This document shows positions 43,895-52,439 of a DNA stretch of 64,000 bases, piece after piece (position 1 is the first letter of the stretch; every line of letters begins with the position of its first letter). The stretch is from positions 186,001 to 250,000 of the forward strand of contig NZ_JAFBGL010000001.1 of assembly GCF_016811075.1 (NCBI RefSeq), written 5' to 3'. A program made the translations under genes and the position numbers. The notes under the pieces are model-generated. The model was given only the letters and a program-made list of their open reading frames with translations. It did no database searches and was not told the DNA's origin. The stretch is from Oceaniferula flava. Lineage in GTDB: Bacteria > Verrucomicrobiota > Verrucomicrobiia > Verrucomicrobiales > Akkermansiaceae.

Positions 43895-45508
43895 TTAGAA
43901 TCGTCTGAGGGTGGTCGGCACGCAGGCCTTCGGATCTTTCTCAGGGTAGTCCAACGTGTAATGGATTCCGCGAGACTCCTTACGGCGCATGGCGCAATCG
44001 ACCACTAAGGTAGCGGTGGCTACCAAGTTGCGAAGCTCCAAGATATCAGATGTGATACGATGCCCCCAGTAAAAACTTCGGACCTCCTTGCGCAGGTTGA
44101 TCAGGCGGTGGGCGGCCCTTTCCAGTCGGTTGGTGGTGCGGACGATGGAGACGTAATCCCACATCAGGCGGCGAATCTCATCCCAGTTGTGATAGATCAC
44201 CACCATTTCATCCGGCGGGGCAGTATCGCCATGCTCCCAGGCAGGCACCTCGGGAGCATCGGGGGTGGGTTTGGAAAAGGGATACTGGCGGAGGATTTCC
44301 TGCAGGGCCAGGCGGGCCATGACGTGGCCTTCGAGCAGGGAGTTCGATGCCAGTCGGTTCGCCCCATGGAGGCCGGTGCAGGCAACTTCACCGATGGCGA
44401 AGAGCCCGCGGATATCGGTCTTGCCATTGACATCGGTGACGACGCCACCGCATTGGTAATGGGCGGCCGGGACGACGGGGATGGGGGCCTTTTCACAGTC
44501 GTGCCCGAACTCCAGCAGGGTTTTGTGGATGTGGGGAAAGCGCTCTTTCATGAAGCCCTTCGGCTTGTGGGTGACATCGAGATAGACGCACTGGGCGCCG
44601 GTCTTTTTGATCTCGTGGTCAATCGCGCGGGCGACGATGTCACGCGGTGCGAGCGACTTTCGGGGATCGTATTTCTCCATGAACTCGCGACCTTCGGCAT
44701 CGCGCAGGATGCCGCCCTCGCCGCGAACGGCCTCGGAGACGAGAAACGAGCGCGCCTTGGCGCCGGTGGCGGCGGGGTTGAAAAAGCAGGTCGGGTGGAA
44801 CTGCACAAACTCCATGTTGGAAATCCGTGCGCCTGCCCGCCAGGCCATGGCCAAACCATCGCCGGTGGCACTGTCCGGATTGGTGGTGTAGAGGTAGACT
44901 TTGCCACAGCCGCCGGTGGCCAGCACCACGCGGTCCGAGCGAAAAATGTTCACGTCGCCGGTGCTTTCATCGAGCACGTAGGCACCGAGAATACGGTCCT
45001 CGGAGACCATGCCAAGCTTGCCACTGGTGATGAGATCCACTGCGAAGTGTTCTTCCAAAAGGGTGATGTTCGGGTGCTTTCGGGCGGTTTCCAACAGCGA
45101 TTCTGCAATCTCGCGACCGGTGGTGTCCTTCGAGTGCAGAATGCGGCGGTGGCTGTGCCCACCTTCCTTGCCGAGTGAGAAGTCTGCGCCATTTTTATCG
45201 AAATCGACACCGCAGGAAATCAGCTCCTCGATGGTGGCGGCACCTTCTTCCACGATAGTTTGCACGGCCTGCTCGTCACAGAGTCCGGCTCCAGCGTCCA
45301 AGGTGTCCTCCACGTGACTGGCGATGGTGTCGCCATCTTCGCGCAGCCCCTCGGGGAGCACCGCCGAGATACCGCCCTGCGCCCAGGTGGTGTTAGATTC
45401 CAGAGCCTTGCCCTTGGTGAGCACGATGACGGTGCCATGTTCCGCAGCGCGGATGGCAAAAGAGAGACCGGCAATTCCGCTGCCGATGACGAGAAAGTCA
45501 GAATTCAT
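43895..45508 (-). CDS. nadB: L-aspartate oxidase
   Basis: FAD enzyme that oxidises L-aspartate to iminoaspartate in the first step of de novo NAD synthesis. The N-terminal dinucleotide-binding motif is VIGSGIAGLSFA, and the flavin contacts include NTTWAQGGISAVL. Other family blocks are VVLATGGCGKVY, the FHPT sequence in VQFHPTCFFNPA, HYQCGGVVTDVNG and GLHGANRLASNSLLEGHV. Length 537 is normal. The start at 45508 puts MNSDFLVIG directly before the nucleotide motif; the frame is open 45 codons further up but without conservation. NadC lies 27 kb away, at 15335. Confidence 0.96.
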   Translation of the reverse strand: MNSDFLVIGSGIAGLSFAIRAAEHGTVIVLTKGKALESNTTWAQGGISAVLPEGLREDGDTIASHVEDTLDAGAGLCDEQAVQTIVEEGAATIEELISCGVDFDKNGADFSLGKEGGHSHRRILHSKDTTGREIAESLLETARKHPNITLLEEHFAVDLITSGKLGMVSEDRILGAYVLDESTGDVNIFRSDRVVLATGGCGKVYLYTTNPDSATGDGLAMAWRAGARISNMEFVQFHPTCFFNPAATGAKARSFLVSEAVRGEGGILRDAEGREFMEKYDPRKSLAPRDIVARAIDHEIKKTGAQCVYLDVTHKPKGFMKERFPHIHKTLLEFGHDCEKAPIPVVPAAHYQCGGVVTDVNGKTDIRGLFAIGEVACTGLHGANRLASNSLLEGHVMARLALQEILRQYPFSKPTPDAPEVPAWEHGDTAPPDEMVVIYHNWDEIRRLMWDYVSIVRTTNRLERAAHRLINLRKEVRSFYWGHRITSDILELRNLVATATLVVDCAMRRKESRGIHYTLDYPEKDPKACVPTTLRRF

Positions 45509-45627
45509 CAGACCGCCAGTGTATGGGACTCGGTCGCCATGTCCAGCGCGCGCTTGGGCATCTATCAGGTCGGATTTCCAAGGTGCCGCTGGACAGTTGC
45601 TCGCCGGGGTGAGATTTTGCCCGGCAG

Positions 45628-46545
45628 ATGGCGGAAATAGCACTACTCATGGAACGGCTCGAGACAGCCATGGCTGATGTCGGCCCGGATGCATGCCGGA
45701 TCTTTCACGGTCGCGGTGGAGTGGACGAGGCGTGGAAACATGTGGTGATCGACTGGTATCGCCCGGCACTGCTGGTGACGCTCTACGCGGATCGCGAAAA
45801 CAGCGCGGACTGGCTCACGCAGCTGCAGACGATGGCAGAGCAGCATGAGAAAATCGAGTGTCTTCTGGTGCAGCGCCGCTATCAGGCGGGGGCACCGGTG
45901 GAGAGAATCTTTGGCGAAGCACCGGAACAGGCAACGGAGAGCGGTCTGAGCTATCAATTGTCGCTGGAGAAAAACCAGAACCATGGGTTTTTCCCCGATA
46001 TGAAACCGGGGCGTGACTGGCTCCGTGAACGCGCTGCAGGAAAGCGGGTGTTGAACCTTTTTGCCTACACCTGCGCGCTCTCGGTCGCCGCCGTCCAAGG
46101 TGGTGCCCAGCAGGTGGTGAATCTCGATCAAAGCAGCCGCTCGCTGGCGGTCGGTCGGGAGAACCATCGACTGAATTTCCCTCCGGAGCGCTGCCGCAGT
46201 GTCCGCTACCTGGCGCACGATTTGTTCAAGTCCTGGGGGCGGCTCAAGCGCTTGGCTCCCTTTGATTTGGTGGTGCTCGATCCGCCGTCGCATCAGCCGG
46301 GGAGCTTTGTGGCGGTGAAGGACTATCCGCGACTGCTGCGCCGTTTGCCCGAGGTGTTGGCTGAAAAGGCGGAAGTGCTTGCCTGTCTGAATGCGCCTGA
46401 ACTCGATGACACATTTTTGACCGAACTCTTCGCGGAGCACCTGCCGCAGGCAAAGTTTTCCGGCATCTTGCCCCAACCAACTGGCTATGAAGAGGCGGAA
46501 GCGGGACGACGCTTGAAGCGCTTGGTTTATCGGCTCGAAGGATGA
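45628..46545 (+). CDS. SAM-dependent methyltransferase (RlmI/RlmK-like, PF10672 type)
   Basis: 305 residues. A short N-terminal region is followed by a Rossmann methyltransferase: SAM-binding motif VLNLFAYTCALSVAAVQGGA (about residues 136-155), then acidic loop VVNLDQSS, and catalytic-type VVLDPPS motif. The upstream block LEKNQNHGFFPDMKPGRDWLRE is the signature of the rRNA cytosine methyltransferase group that includes RlmI and the C-terminal half of RlmL/K. Target is probably an rRNA cytosine or guanine base. ATG 45628 or 45649 are both possible. It starts 119 bases away from divergent nadB. Confidence 0.85.
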   Translation: MAEIALLMERLETAMADVGPDACRIFHGRGGVDEAWKHVVIDWYRPALLVTLYADRENSADWLTQLQTMAEQHEKIECLLVQRRYQAGAPVERIFGEAPEQATESGLSYQLSLEKNQNHGFFPDMKPGRDWLRERAAGKRVLNLFAYTCALSVAAVQGGAQQVVNLDQSSRSLAVGRENHRLNFPPERCRSVRYLAHDLFKSWGRLKRLAPFDLVVLDPPSHQPGSFVAVKDYPRLLRRLPEVLAEKAEVLACLNAPELDDTFLTELFAEHLPQAKFSGILPQPTGYEEAEAGRRLKRLVYRLEG

Positions 46546-46641
46546 CTGCGGTGTGATGACTCACCGAGAAATAGCTGGTCATGGCAGGCCTCGATCTTTA
46601 ATTTGTAAATAGCCGTGATTGAAAACCTACGGTGGATCTCG

Positions 46642-47403
46642 ATGGCTAAATACTTTCATCTTACAGGACGGGCCTTGGTGCTGATTGGCTTCATAGTAGG
46701 TCTCTACGGCTGTGCCCCTGCCGTTAGCCCCTCGCAGGCAGGGCATGGACAGAGTTTGAAACGTGATGCGCTGGGACACCGCCCCGGGCCGCGAGGTTTT
46801 ACCACGGTATTAATCGACGCTGGACATGGCGGCAAGGATACGGGAGCGCTTGGGCATGGACACACCGAGAAGCTATTGGCGCAAGAAGCTGCCGAGCTGT
46901 TGAAGAAAAAGCTCAAAGGGAAATTCAAAGTGGTGATGGTGCGAAAGAACGATCGCTTTGTCGACTTGGACGATCGGGTGGCCAAGGCGAACCGATATAA
47001 CTCCGCGATCCTCGTGAGTCTGCATTATAACTCTTCGCGCTCGTCCTACGTGCGCGGGCCGGAGACTTATTATTGGAGGGTGGATAGCTACAGCCTTGCA
47101 CGGCGGATTCAGTGGAATATGGAGAAAGTGGCTGGTGGCAGACACAGTAGTCGGGGGCTGGAGCGCCGTCGTCTAAGGCTCACCAGGAATCCCAAAATCC
47201 CCTGTGTTTTGGTCGAGTTTGGCTACCTTTCCAATCGACGTGAAGCCCATGCGATCAACTCAGCTTCGTATCGGGATCGACTGGTTTCCGCTGTGGCCTC
47301 GGCCATCATCACGCAGCAGGCCCAAGGTGATGCTGGCACTGGACGATTACCCCGACCGATCACCAAGCCTCTGTCACGCGCGTCTGATCCTCCTGGTTCT
47401 TGA
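46642..47403 (+). CDS. Lipoprotein N-acetylmuramoyl-L-alanine amidase (Amidase_3)
   Basis: Cuts the amide bond between N-acetylmuramic acid and the stem peptide. A lipobox LYGC (Cys24) anchors it to a membrane. The catalytic domain has the zinc ligands in VLIDAGHGGKDTGALG (His), HTEK (Glu), and VSLHYNSS (His), with the catalytic Glu in VLVEFGYLSN. ATG 46642 is chosen because the signal starts there; a GTG nine codons further up at 46615 gives a longer, non-conserved leader. It is 96 bases downstream of the methyltransferase gene. Length 253 residues. Confidence 0.92.
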   Translation: MAKYFHLTGRALVLIGFIVGLYGCAPAVSPSQAGHGQSLKRDALGHRPGPRGFTTVLIDAGHGGKDTGALGHGHTEKLLAQEAAELLKKKLKGKFKVVMVRKNDRFVDLDDRVAKANRYNSAILVSLHYNSSRSSYVRGPETYYWRVDSYSLARRIQWNMEKVAGGRHSSRGLERRRLRLTRNPKIPCVLVEFGYLSNRREAHAINSASYRDRLVSAVASAIITQQAQGDAGTGRLPRPITKPLSRASDPPGS

Positions 47404-47585
47404 TGTTAGCGAACCCTCTTGAAGTGAGCTATTTCCCAGGGAGATGAAAGCCGCTTGGCAGCCATGGCGTATCGAACCTGTGCGCTGATGACCGAACGGC
47501 ACGATTGTTTTTCAATTTCACTATCTAACAGACAAAGTTCCTTCGCTGTCGATGGCATGCATGTAAACTTCCACTAACTATACCT

Positions 47586-49001
47586 ATGAAACGCATCCTC
47601 ACCCTCGCCATGAGTTCATGGCTGGCCATTTCCTCTGCACAAGCGGCAGAAAAACCTAACATTCTTTTTATTTTTGCCGATGACATGGCAGTGAACACCA
47701 TTCGTTCACTGGGAAATACTGAGGTGAAAACACCTAACCTAGATCGTCTGGTTAACGGAGGCACCGTCTTCACTCACGCCTACAACTCGGGAGCCTGGCA
47801 TGGCGCTGTCTGTGTCGCTTCACGCACGATGTTGCAGACCGGGTTACAGGTCTGGGATGCAAAAAATACCGAGTCTAAACTGGATACAGAATTTCTCCAA
47901 AAGAAACGCTTCTGGCCTCAGCTGTTGGAAAAGCAGGGCTACGAAACCTGGTTTGCCGGCAAGTGGCACGTCGGTTCAAGCTCCGGGAAGGACAAGCTAG
48001 CGAAAGGGGCATTCAATCACACGGCCAACATCCGTGCGGGCATGCCCAGGCCGAAGGGGAAGAGTGGTTACAACCGCCCCAAGAGCAAGGATGACCATGG
48101 CTGGAAGCCGTGGGACAAATCTAACGAAGGATTCTGGAGAGGAGGAAAACACTGGAGTGAAGTGCTCGCTGACGACGGTGAAGAGTTCATCGCCCAGGCC
48201 GCCAAAAGCGATAAGCCGTTCTTCATGATGCTGGCATTCAATGCTCCGCACGATCCTCGCCAGGCACCGAAGGAATACTGTGATATGTATCCCTACGATA
48301 AAATCCAAGTGCCAGAGAATTTCCTCCCCGAGTATCCTCACGAGATCTGCAGTAACAGAAACCTCCGCGATGAGAGACTGGCTCCATTTCCCCGCACCCC
48401 CTACGCCATTCAGGTGCACCGCTCGGAATACTACGCTCTGATCAGCCACATGGATGCTCAGATTGGTCGGATCCTCGATGCTCTAATAAAATCAGGCAAA
48501 GCAGATAACACCTACATTATCTTCACCGCTGACCACGGACTGGCCTGTGGTGAACACGGACTGATGGGGAAACAGAACATGTTCGATCACAGCGTGCGTG
48601 TCCCTTGGGTGATCGTGGGTCCCGATATCCCTAAGGCGAAGAAAATCAGCAGCCCGATCTATCTTCAAGACGTCATGGCAACGACACTTGAAATTGGCGG
48701 AGCCGAAAAGCCAGGCCACGTGCGTTTCGAAAGCGTCCTGCCGCACATCAAGGGGGAGGGCAAAGTCCGCGAGACGATCTACGGCGCTTATATGGACAAG
48801 CAGCGGATGGTCACCACTCAGAAGCATAAACTCATCCGCTACCCCCAAATCGACGTGGAGCTTCTATTCGACCTGGAAAAAGACCCACATGAGATTAGCG
48901 ATGTTTCCAAAGACCCCGCCTATGCTGCCGTGTTGAAAGACATGCAAAAGCGTCTTGCCGAGCAAATGAAGGATCTGGGCGACCCCTTGGCAAAGAACTA
49001 A
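47586..49001 (+). CDS. Secreted sulfatase (formylglycine type, CxAxR variant)
   Basis: 471 residues with a signal peptide (about 1-21). N-terminal metal residues Asp32 and Asp33 (FIFADDMAVNTIRSLG) and active-site segment AVCVASRTMLQTG. The motif is C-V-A-S-R (Cys76), not C-x-P-x-R. This C-x-(A/P)-x-R variant is known for enzymes matured by anaerobic sulfatase-maturating radical SAM enzymes. Further blocks include AGKWHVG, LAFNAPHDPR and IFTADHGLACGEHGLMGK. The ADDMA start and length fit the S1 sulfatases found in polysaccharide-utilisation loci. It converges with the regulator at 49020, which may control it. Confidence 0.93.
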   Translation: MKRILTLAMSSWLAISSAQAAEKPNILFIFADDMAVNTIRSLGNTEVKTPNLDRLVNGGTVFTHAYNSGAWHGAVCVASRTMLQTGLQVWDAKNTESKLDTEFLQKKRFWPQLLEKQGYETWFAGKWHVGSSSGKDKLAKGAFNHTANIRAGMPRPKGKSGYNRPKSKDDHGWKPWDKSNEGFWRGGKHWSEVLADDGEEFIAQAAKSDKPFFMMLAFNAPHDPRQAPKEYCDMYPYDKIQVPENFLPEYPHEICSNRNLRDERLAPFPRTPYAIQVHRSEYYALISHMDAQIGRILDALIKSGKADNTYIIFTADHGLACGEHGLMGKQNMFDHSVRVPWVIVGPDIPKAKKISSPIYLQDVMATTLEIGGAEKPGHVRFESVLPHIKGEGKVRETIYGAYMDKQRMVTTQKHKLIRYPQIDVELLFDLEKDPHEISDVSKDPAYAAVLKDMQKRLAEQMKDLGDPLAKN

Positions 49002-49019
49002 CAGTCTCTGCAGCGTCGG

Positions 49020-50123
49020 TCAGCTACCTATTGCTGACAACCTCGGTGGGGCGATCGTCTGGCCTCGCAGGTAGGTGGCAGGAATGTCGATCGTCTGGTC
49101 CATCGCCTGTCCGGTCTCCAACCATTGGATGACCGCTTGGGCCATGGTCGCTTGTGGAAATTCGAAGCGGCACAGGCCCGGTTCAAACCACTCGGCCTCC
49201 ACTTGATTGTTGAGGAGGATGAGCGATACCTCTTCGGGCACTCGCACTCCATGTTGGGCCAAGTAGCAGTGGGCGGTGATCAGTTCTTTCCAGTCCAAGA
49301 ACACCATGGCAGTGGGGAGCTGGTCTGGAATCAAGCGTTGCATCAGGCCTGAAATCACATCTTTGGCAAAGTAGGGGCTCTCTGGGTTGTGATAGGGGGC
49401 GTGATACTGAGCTCCCATCGACTCGATCGCTTCTCGTGTGATTTCGCTGAGGCGTTTTTTGAACAAGTCGGGGCGATCGTTCAAGGGGAGCACGATTTTA
49501 CTATGACCAGCTTCGGTTAACAAGTTCATCGCTTGTTTTGCCAGTCGATGCGATTTGACACCGATCACAGGAACTTCATGCGTGCCTCGTTCGCCTCCAA
49601 AAAAAAGGATCTTCAAACCTCTCTCCAGAGCCCATTTCGCTATTAGTGGTCGGCCATACACTGCGACGATGGGGGTGCCTTTCTCCGCGGCAATCACATT
49701 GTCCCACGATCGGTGAGGCCTTTTCGCGTGGATGAAATTCACCACGACCTTTCGCACGTGCCATCCTTTGGCGATCAATTTGGTGGTTAGGAGCTCTAGG
49801 ATGGAGCGTGTGGAAGCCACCAGTTCATTGATGTTTTGATGGGTGAGGATGATAATAGTTTTTGGTTTTTTGCGAGGTGGACGTGGTTTGTTAGGCGAAC
49901 CTGCGGTGGTTATGTGGAAGGCCTTGCGCGGACCAGGATGCTCCAAGACACCTTCTTTGACTAATTGGTTCAGGGCCTTAAGGACGGTGGGAGCGCTAAC
50001 GCCGAGCCGCTTGGCAAGTATCCGTGCGCCCGGGAGTTTATCCTCCCAATCGCCTCCCTGGCAGGCGTTGCGTAGTTCCTCAACAACATATTCCAATGGG
50101 CTCTGTATCTGGATGCGCTTCAT
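49020..50123 (-). CDS. GntR-type winged-helix regulator with LacI/periplasmic-binding-like effector domain
   Basis: 367 residues. Residues about 1-75 form a GntR winged helix (EDKLPGARILAKRLGVSAPTVLKALNQLVKEGVLEHPG). The rest (about 90-350) matches the LacI/RbsB-like sensor domain found in sugar-responsive regulators (IIILTHQNINELVAS, EVSLILLNN, WLETGQAM), so the effector is probably a sugar or oligosaccharide. ATG 50123 is chosen: a second ATG at 50159 lies inside the palindrome at 50151-50176 and would add 12 residues before the helix-turn-helix. Convergent with the sulfatase and divergent from the PEP-CTERM gene; either could be a target. Confidence 0.85.
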   Translation of the reverse strand: MKRIQIQSPLEYVVEELRNACQGGDWEDKLPGARILAKRLGVSAPTVLKALNQLVKEGVLEHPGPRKAFHITTAGSPNKPRPPRKKPKTIIILTHQNINELVASTRSILELLTTKLIAKGWHVRKVVVNFIHAKRPHRSWDNVIAAEKGTPIVAVYGRPLIAKWALERGLKILFFGGERGTHEVPVIGVKSHRLAKQAMNLLTEAGHSKIVLPLNDRPDLFKKRLSEITREAIESMGAQYHAPYHNPESPYFAKDVISGLMQRLIPDQLPTAMVFLDWKELITAHCYLAQHGVRVPEEVSLILLNNQVEAEWFEPGLCRFEFPQATMAQAVIQWLETGQAMDQTIDIPATYLRGQTIAPPRLSAIGS

Positions 50124-50150
50124 CGCATCAACAAGGTTAAGCAATTTTTC

Positions 50151-50176
50151 AATCTGCACAATATATTGTGCAGATT
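50151..50176. promoter_or_regulatory. Perfect 26-bp palindrome, probable operator
   Basis: The first half is AATCTGCACAATA (50151-50163) and the second half is its exact reverse complement (50164-50176). It lies 28 bases upstream of the regulator's ATG at 50123 and 110 bases upstream of the divergent PEP-CTERM ATG at 50287. The size suits a GntR/LacI-type dimer or tetramer operator. A second inverted repeat lies at 50225-50243. Confidence 0.85.
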
Positions 50177-50224
50177 TTTTCTGAGGCTGATCTTCTGGCT
50201 CAGTCAGCGAAGGATATAAAGAAG

Positions 50225-50243
50225 AATCTATCAGCCATAGATT
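50225..50243. promoter_or_regulatory. 7-bp inverted repeat in the divergent promoter region
   Basis: AATCTAT (50225-50231), spacer CAGCC, ATAGATT (50237-50243). Both arms are perfect. It shares AATCT at the outer end with the larger palindrome at 50151 and lies 44 bases before the PEP-CTERM gene start. A possible second operator or a 5'-UTR hairpin; the sequence alone does not decide. Confidence 0.5.
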
Positions 50244-50286
50244 TGGTCTGATTCATCAACATCCACCCACTTATTTAACCAATACT

Positions 50287-51207
50287 ATGAAAAAAATTGC
50301 CTTACTTTCCTTGATGAGCCTCCCCCTTAGCGCAGCTACCGTCTCCTGGGACGGAGGTGGTGCTGATAGTTTATGGGAAACAGCCGACAACTGGAGTGAT
50401 GACGCGGTCCCTAGCTCGGGAAACGATTATGTGGTTGATGCCAACACCGTGCGGACTGCGGATGTGTCCACCAATACCTTTGCTGGAGACAGTTTGACCG
50501 TTCAGAATGGTGCGGTGCTGAATCTTTATCGAACCAATGGAGGGGGCTACTTCACCGTCAGCCATACGATCAATTCATTGACTGTTAGTGATGCAGAGCT
50601 TCGGCCTGAATCGTCGGTGGGGTCCATTGGACATATTCTCACCAATAGTGTTCATTTCACCGGCAGCAACACCATCAATATGAATTATAATAGTGGATAC
50701 ACCACGCTCATGTTTTTGGATGGTGGTCTGACTGGTAGTGGCACCATTGCAATCACGCGTGACAGCACCGGCTCCACACGCTCATTGAGCATTGGCGGCG
50801 ATGCCAGTGGCTATGATGGTGACATTACTTTTTCTAATGTAGAGAACACTGAAGTTTTGACTCTGAGCCTTGATCATAGCTCTGGTTGGGGAACCGGTGG
50901 GGTGATCATCGGAGACTACGGAACCTTGTCGTTCAATACTGACGTTACGAATACTGCCGGACTTGTATCGATGGGAACGACTGGCACCACTCTCGACCTC
51001 TTGGACGGCACCTCAAGCACGGTGGGTGCTTTAAGTATCGGTGGTAATGCCGTCAATCCTGGGGTTTATGATGCGGCCTCTTTGGGGGCATTGGGTTACG
51101 GTGGCTCTTTTACCGGAGCTGGAAGCTTAACGGTGGTGCCTGAGCCATCATCGAGCGCTTTACTGGCACTCGGGGGTGTTGCCTTTTTCTTGCGCCGTCG
51201 TCGTTAA
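50287..51207 (+). CDS. PEP-CTERM sorting-domain protein, beta-helix/autotransporter-like
   Basis: 306 residues with a signal peptide (about 1-18) and the C-terminal sorting signal VPEPSSSALLALGG, hydrophobic stretch, RRRR. The body has the pattern typical of autotransporter-like beta-helix repeats: WDGGGADSLWETADNW near the start, then repeated GSGTIAI, NTEVLTLSL and YGTLSFN. It is rich in glycine, serine and threonine. The exosortase pathway probably exports it to the surface or matrix. It is divergent from the GntR/LacI-type regulator and followed by a strong terminator. Confidence 0.87.
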   Translation: MKKIALLSLMSLPLSAATVSWDGGGADSLWETADNWSDDAVPSSGNDYVVDANTVRTADVSTNTFAGDSLTVQNGAVLNLYRTNGGGYFTVSHTINSLTVSDAELRPESSVGSIGHILTNSVHFTGSNTINMNYNSGYTTLMFLDGGLTGSGTIAITRDSTGSTRSLSIGGDASGYDGDITFSNVENTEVLTLSLDHSSGWGTGGVIIGDYGTLSFNTDVTNTAGLVSMGTTGTTLDLLDGTSSTVGALSIGGNAVNPGVYDAASLGALGYGGSFTGAGSLTVVPEPSSSALLALGGVAFFLRRRR

Positions 51208-51232
51208 TGCTTTCACTGTGTGTTCTAAGCAG

Positions 51233-51266
51233 CCTGTCCTCCTCTCGGTGGTGGGACAGGTTTTTT
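51233..51266 (+). terminator. Intrinsic terminator after the PEP-CTERM gene
   Basis: 7- to 8-bp stem CCTGTCC/GGACAGG (51233-51239 and 51254-51260) followed directly by TTTTTT. It lies 26 bases after the stop at 51207. Confidence 0.9.
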
Positions 51267-51278
51267 ATTGGTTGTTTG

Positions 51279-52409
51279 TTAACCTGTTAGGGGTGTGAAG
51301 CATGGGTGGTGGGTGACTGAATCGATCTCCTGTGTTGTGTGCGCCGCGCTGAGGGTAAATCGCAGTCGTGCGGTGTTTCTCGGCACTGTGGGATAGCGGA
51401 TGGCTGGCACAAGAAATCCGGAATCACGCAGCTGTTGCGAGAGCTCGAGGGCACGCTCGGCCTCACCTACCATCAATGGCAGGATGGAGGATGTGGCGGG
51501 GCTTACCTGTGGAACCTGTTGCTCAAAGTGACGAATGTTAGACCACAGTTTCTCTCGCAGCTGCGCGCCTTCCTCACTGCTGATGATTTGCAAGGCTGCC
51601 AAGCTGGCCGCGGCTTGTGCCGGGGGCGGGGCTGTCGAGTAGATGAATGAGCGAGACCTGTTGATGAGCAGGTCAATCCACGATCGAGACGCTGCCAGAT
51701 ATCCTCCGGCGACCCCTCCAGCCTTGCCCAGTGTGCCCATGTGAAAATCAATTTCACCGCAGAGGCCAAGTTCCTCGGCCAGCCCCATGCCCGATTTTCC
51801 AAGCACCCCGAGAGCATGGGCTTCATCGACGAGGAGAAGGCTGCGGTATTGCTTCGTCAAGGCTGCGATTTCCTGTAACGGCGCCCGATCTCCATCCATA
51901 CTGAAGATGGACTCGGTGACCACTAACAAGCGAGAATCGGCCTGCGCCTGTGCGCTACATCTGGCTAGCAAATGCTCCAGTTTCTCCAGATGGTTGTGTG
52001 GGAAAACGCGGATCTTGGCCCCACTCAGTCGAGCCCCGTCGATCAAGCTGGCGTGGCAGAGTTTATCCAGGATGACGGTATCGCCTTTTTGCAGGAGCGC
52101 AGAGAGCACTCCGACGGATGTGGCGTAGCCGGTGGAAAAGGTGAGGGCTGCCTCGGTGCCTTTGGCCTCGGCGATGAATTGCTCAAGCTCGCGGTGTGGG
52201 GCTAGCGAACCACAAACCAAGCGAGAAGCCGTGGACCCTGCACCGTATTCTCCCACCGCGTGTTGATAGGCGGAGACGACTGCGGAATGCTTGGCGAGGC
52301 CAAGATAGTCGTTTGAGCAAAAGTTGACCAGCGAGGGCGCATTTTCAGGCAACCTGCGCCGCAGCGATGCCAGCTCAAGCGCGGCAAGTTCCTCATCGGG
52401 CTGACGCAT
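51279..52409 (-). CDS. bioF: 8-amino-7-oxononanoate synthase (alpha-oxoamine synthase family)
   Basis: PLP enzyme, 376 residues, of the alpha-oxoamine synthase family. Landmarks are NFCSNDYLGLAKH, the substrate-binding AGSTASRLVCGSL, FSTGYATSVGVLSAL, VTESIFSMDGD, LLVDEAHALGVLG and the PLP lysine region MGTLGKAGGVAGGY. BioF condenses pimeloyl-ACP/CoA with alanine in biotin synthesis. The close relative 2-amino-3-ketobutyrate ligase (Kbl) and serine palmitoyltransferase share the fold. The short N-terminus and the block DEAHALGVLGKSGMGLAEE favour BioF. No other bio gene is adjacent. Confidence 0.86.
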   Translation of the reverse strand: MRQPDEELAALELASLRRRLPENAPSLVNFCSNDYLGLAKHSAVVSAYQHAVGEYGAGSTASRLVCGSLAPHRELEQFIAEAKGTEAALTFSTGYATSVGVLSALLQKGDTVILDKLCHASLIDGARLSGAKIRVFPHNHLEKLEHLLARCSAQAQADSRLLVVTESIFSMDGDRAPLQEIAALTKQYRSLLLVDEAHALGVLGKSGMGLAEELGLCGEIDFHMGTLGKAGGVAGGYLAASRSWIDLLINRSRSFIYSTAPPPAQAAASLAALQIISSEEGAQLREKLWSNIRHFEQQVPQVSPATSSILPLMVGEAERALELSQQLRDSGFLVPAIRYPTVPRNTARLRFTLSAAHTTQEIDSVTHHPCFTPLTG

Positions 52410-52439
52410 GGCCTGAGTGGATCTGATACTTCGAGTGGA

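Noticed and set aside
44060-45178. Long plus-strand open frame (372 codons) opposite nadB
   Set aside because: It lies entirely antisense to a clear L-aspartate oxidase and shows no family motif.
50151-50176. Palindrome read as a terminator because T bases follow on the plus strand
   Set aside because: No plus-strand gene lies upstream to be terminated, and the position directly before the regulator start fits an operator better.
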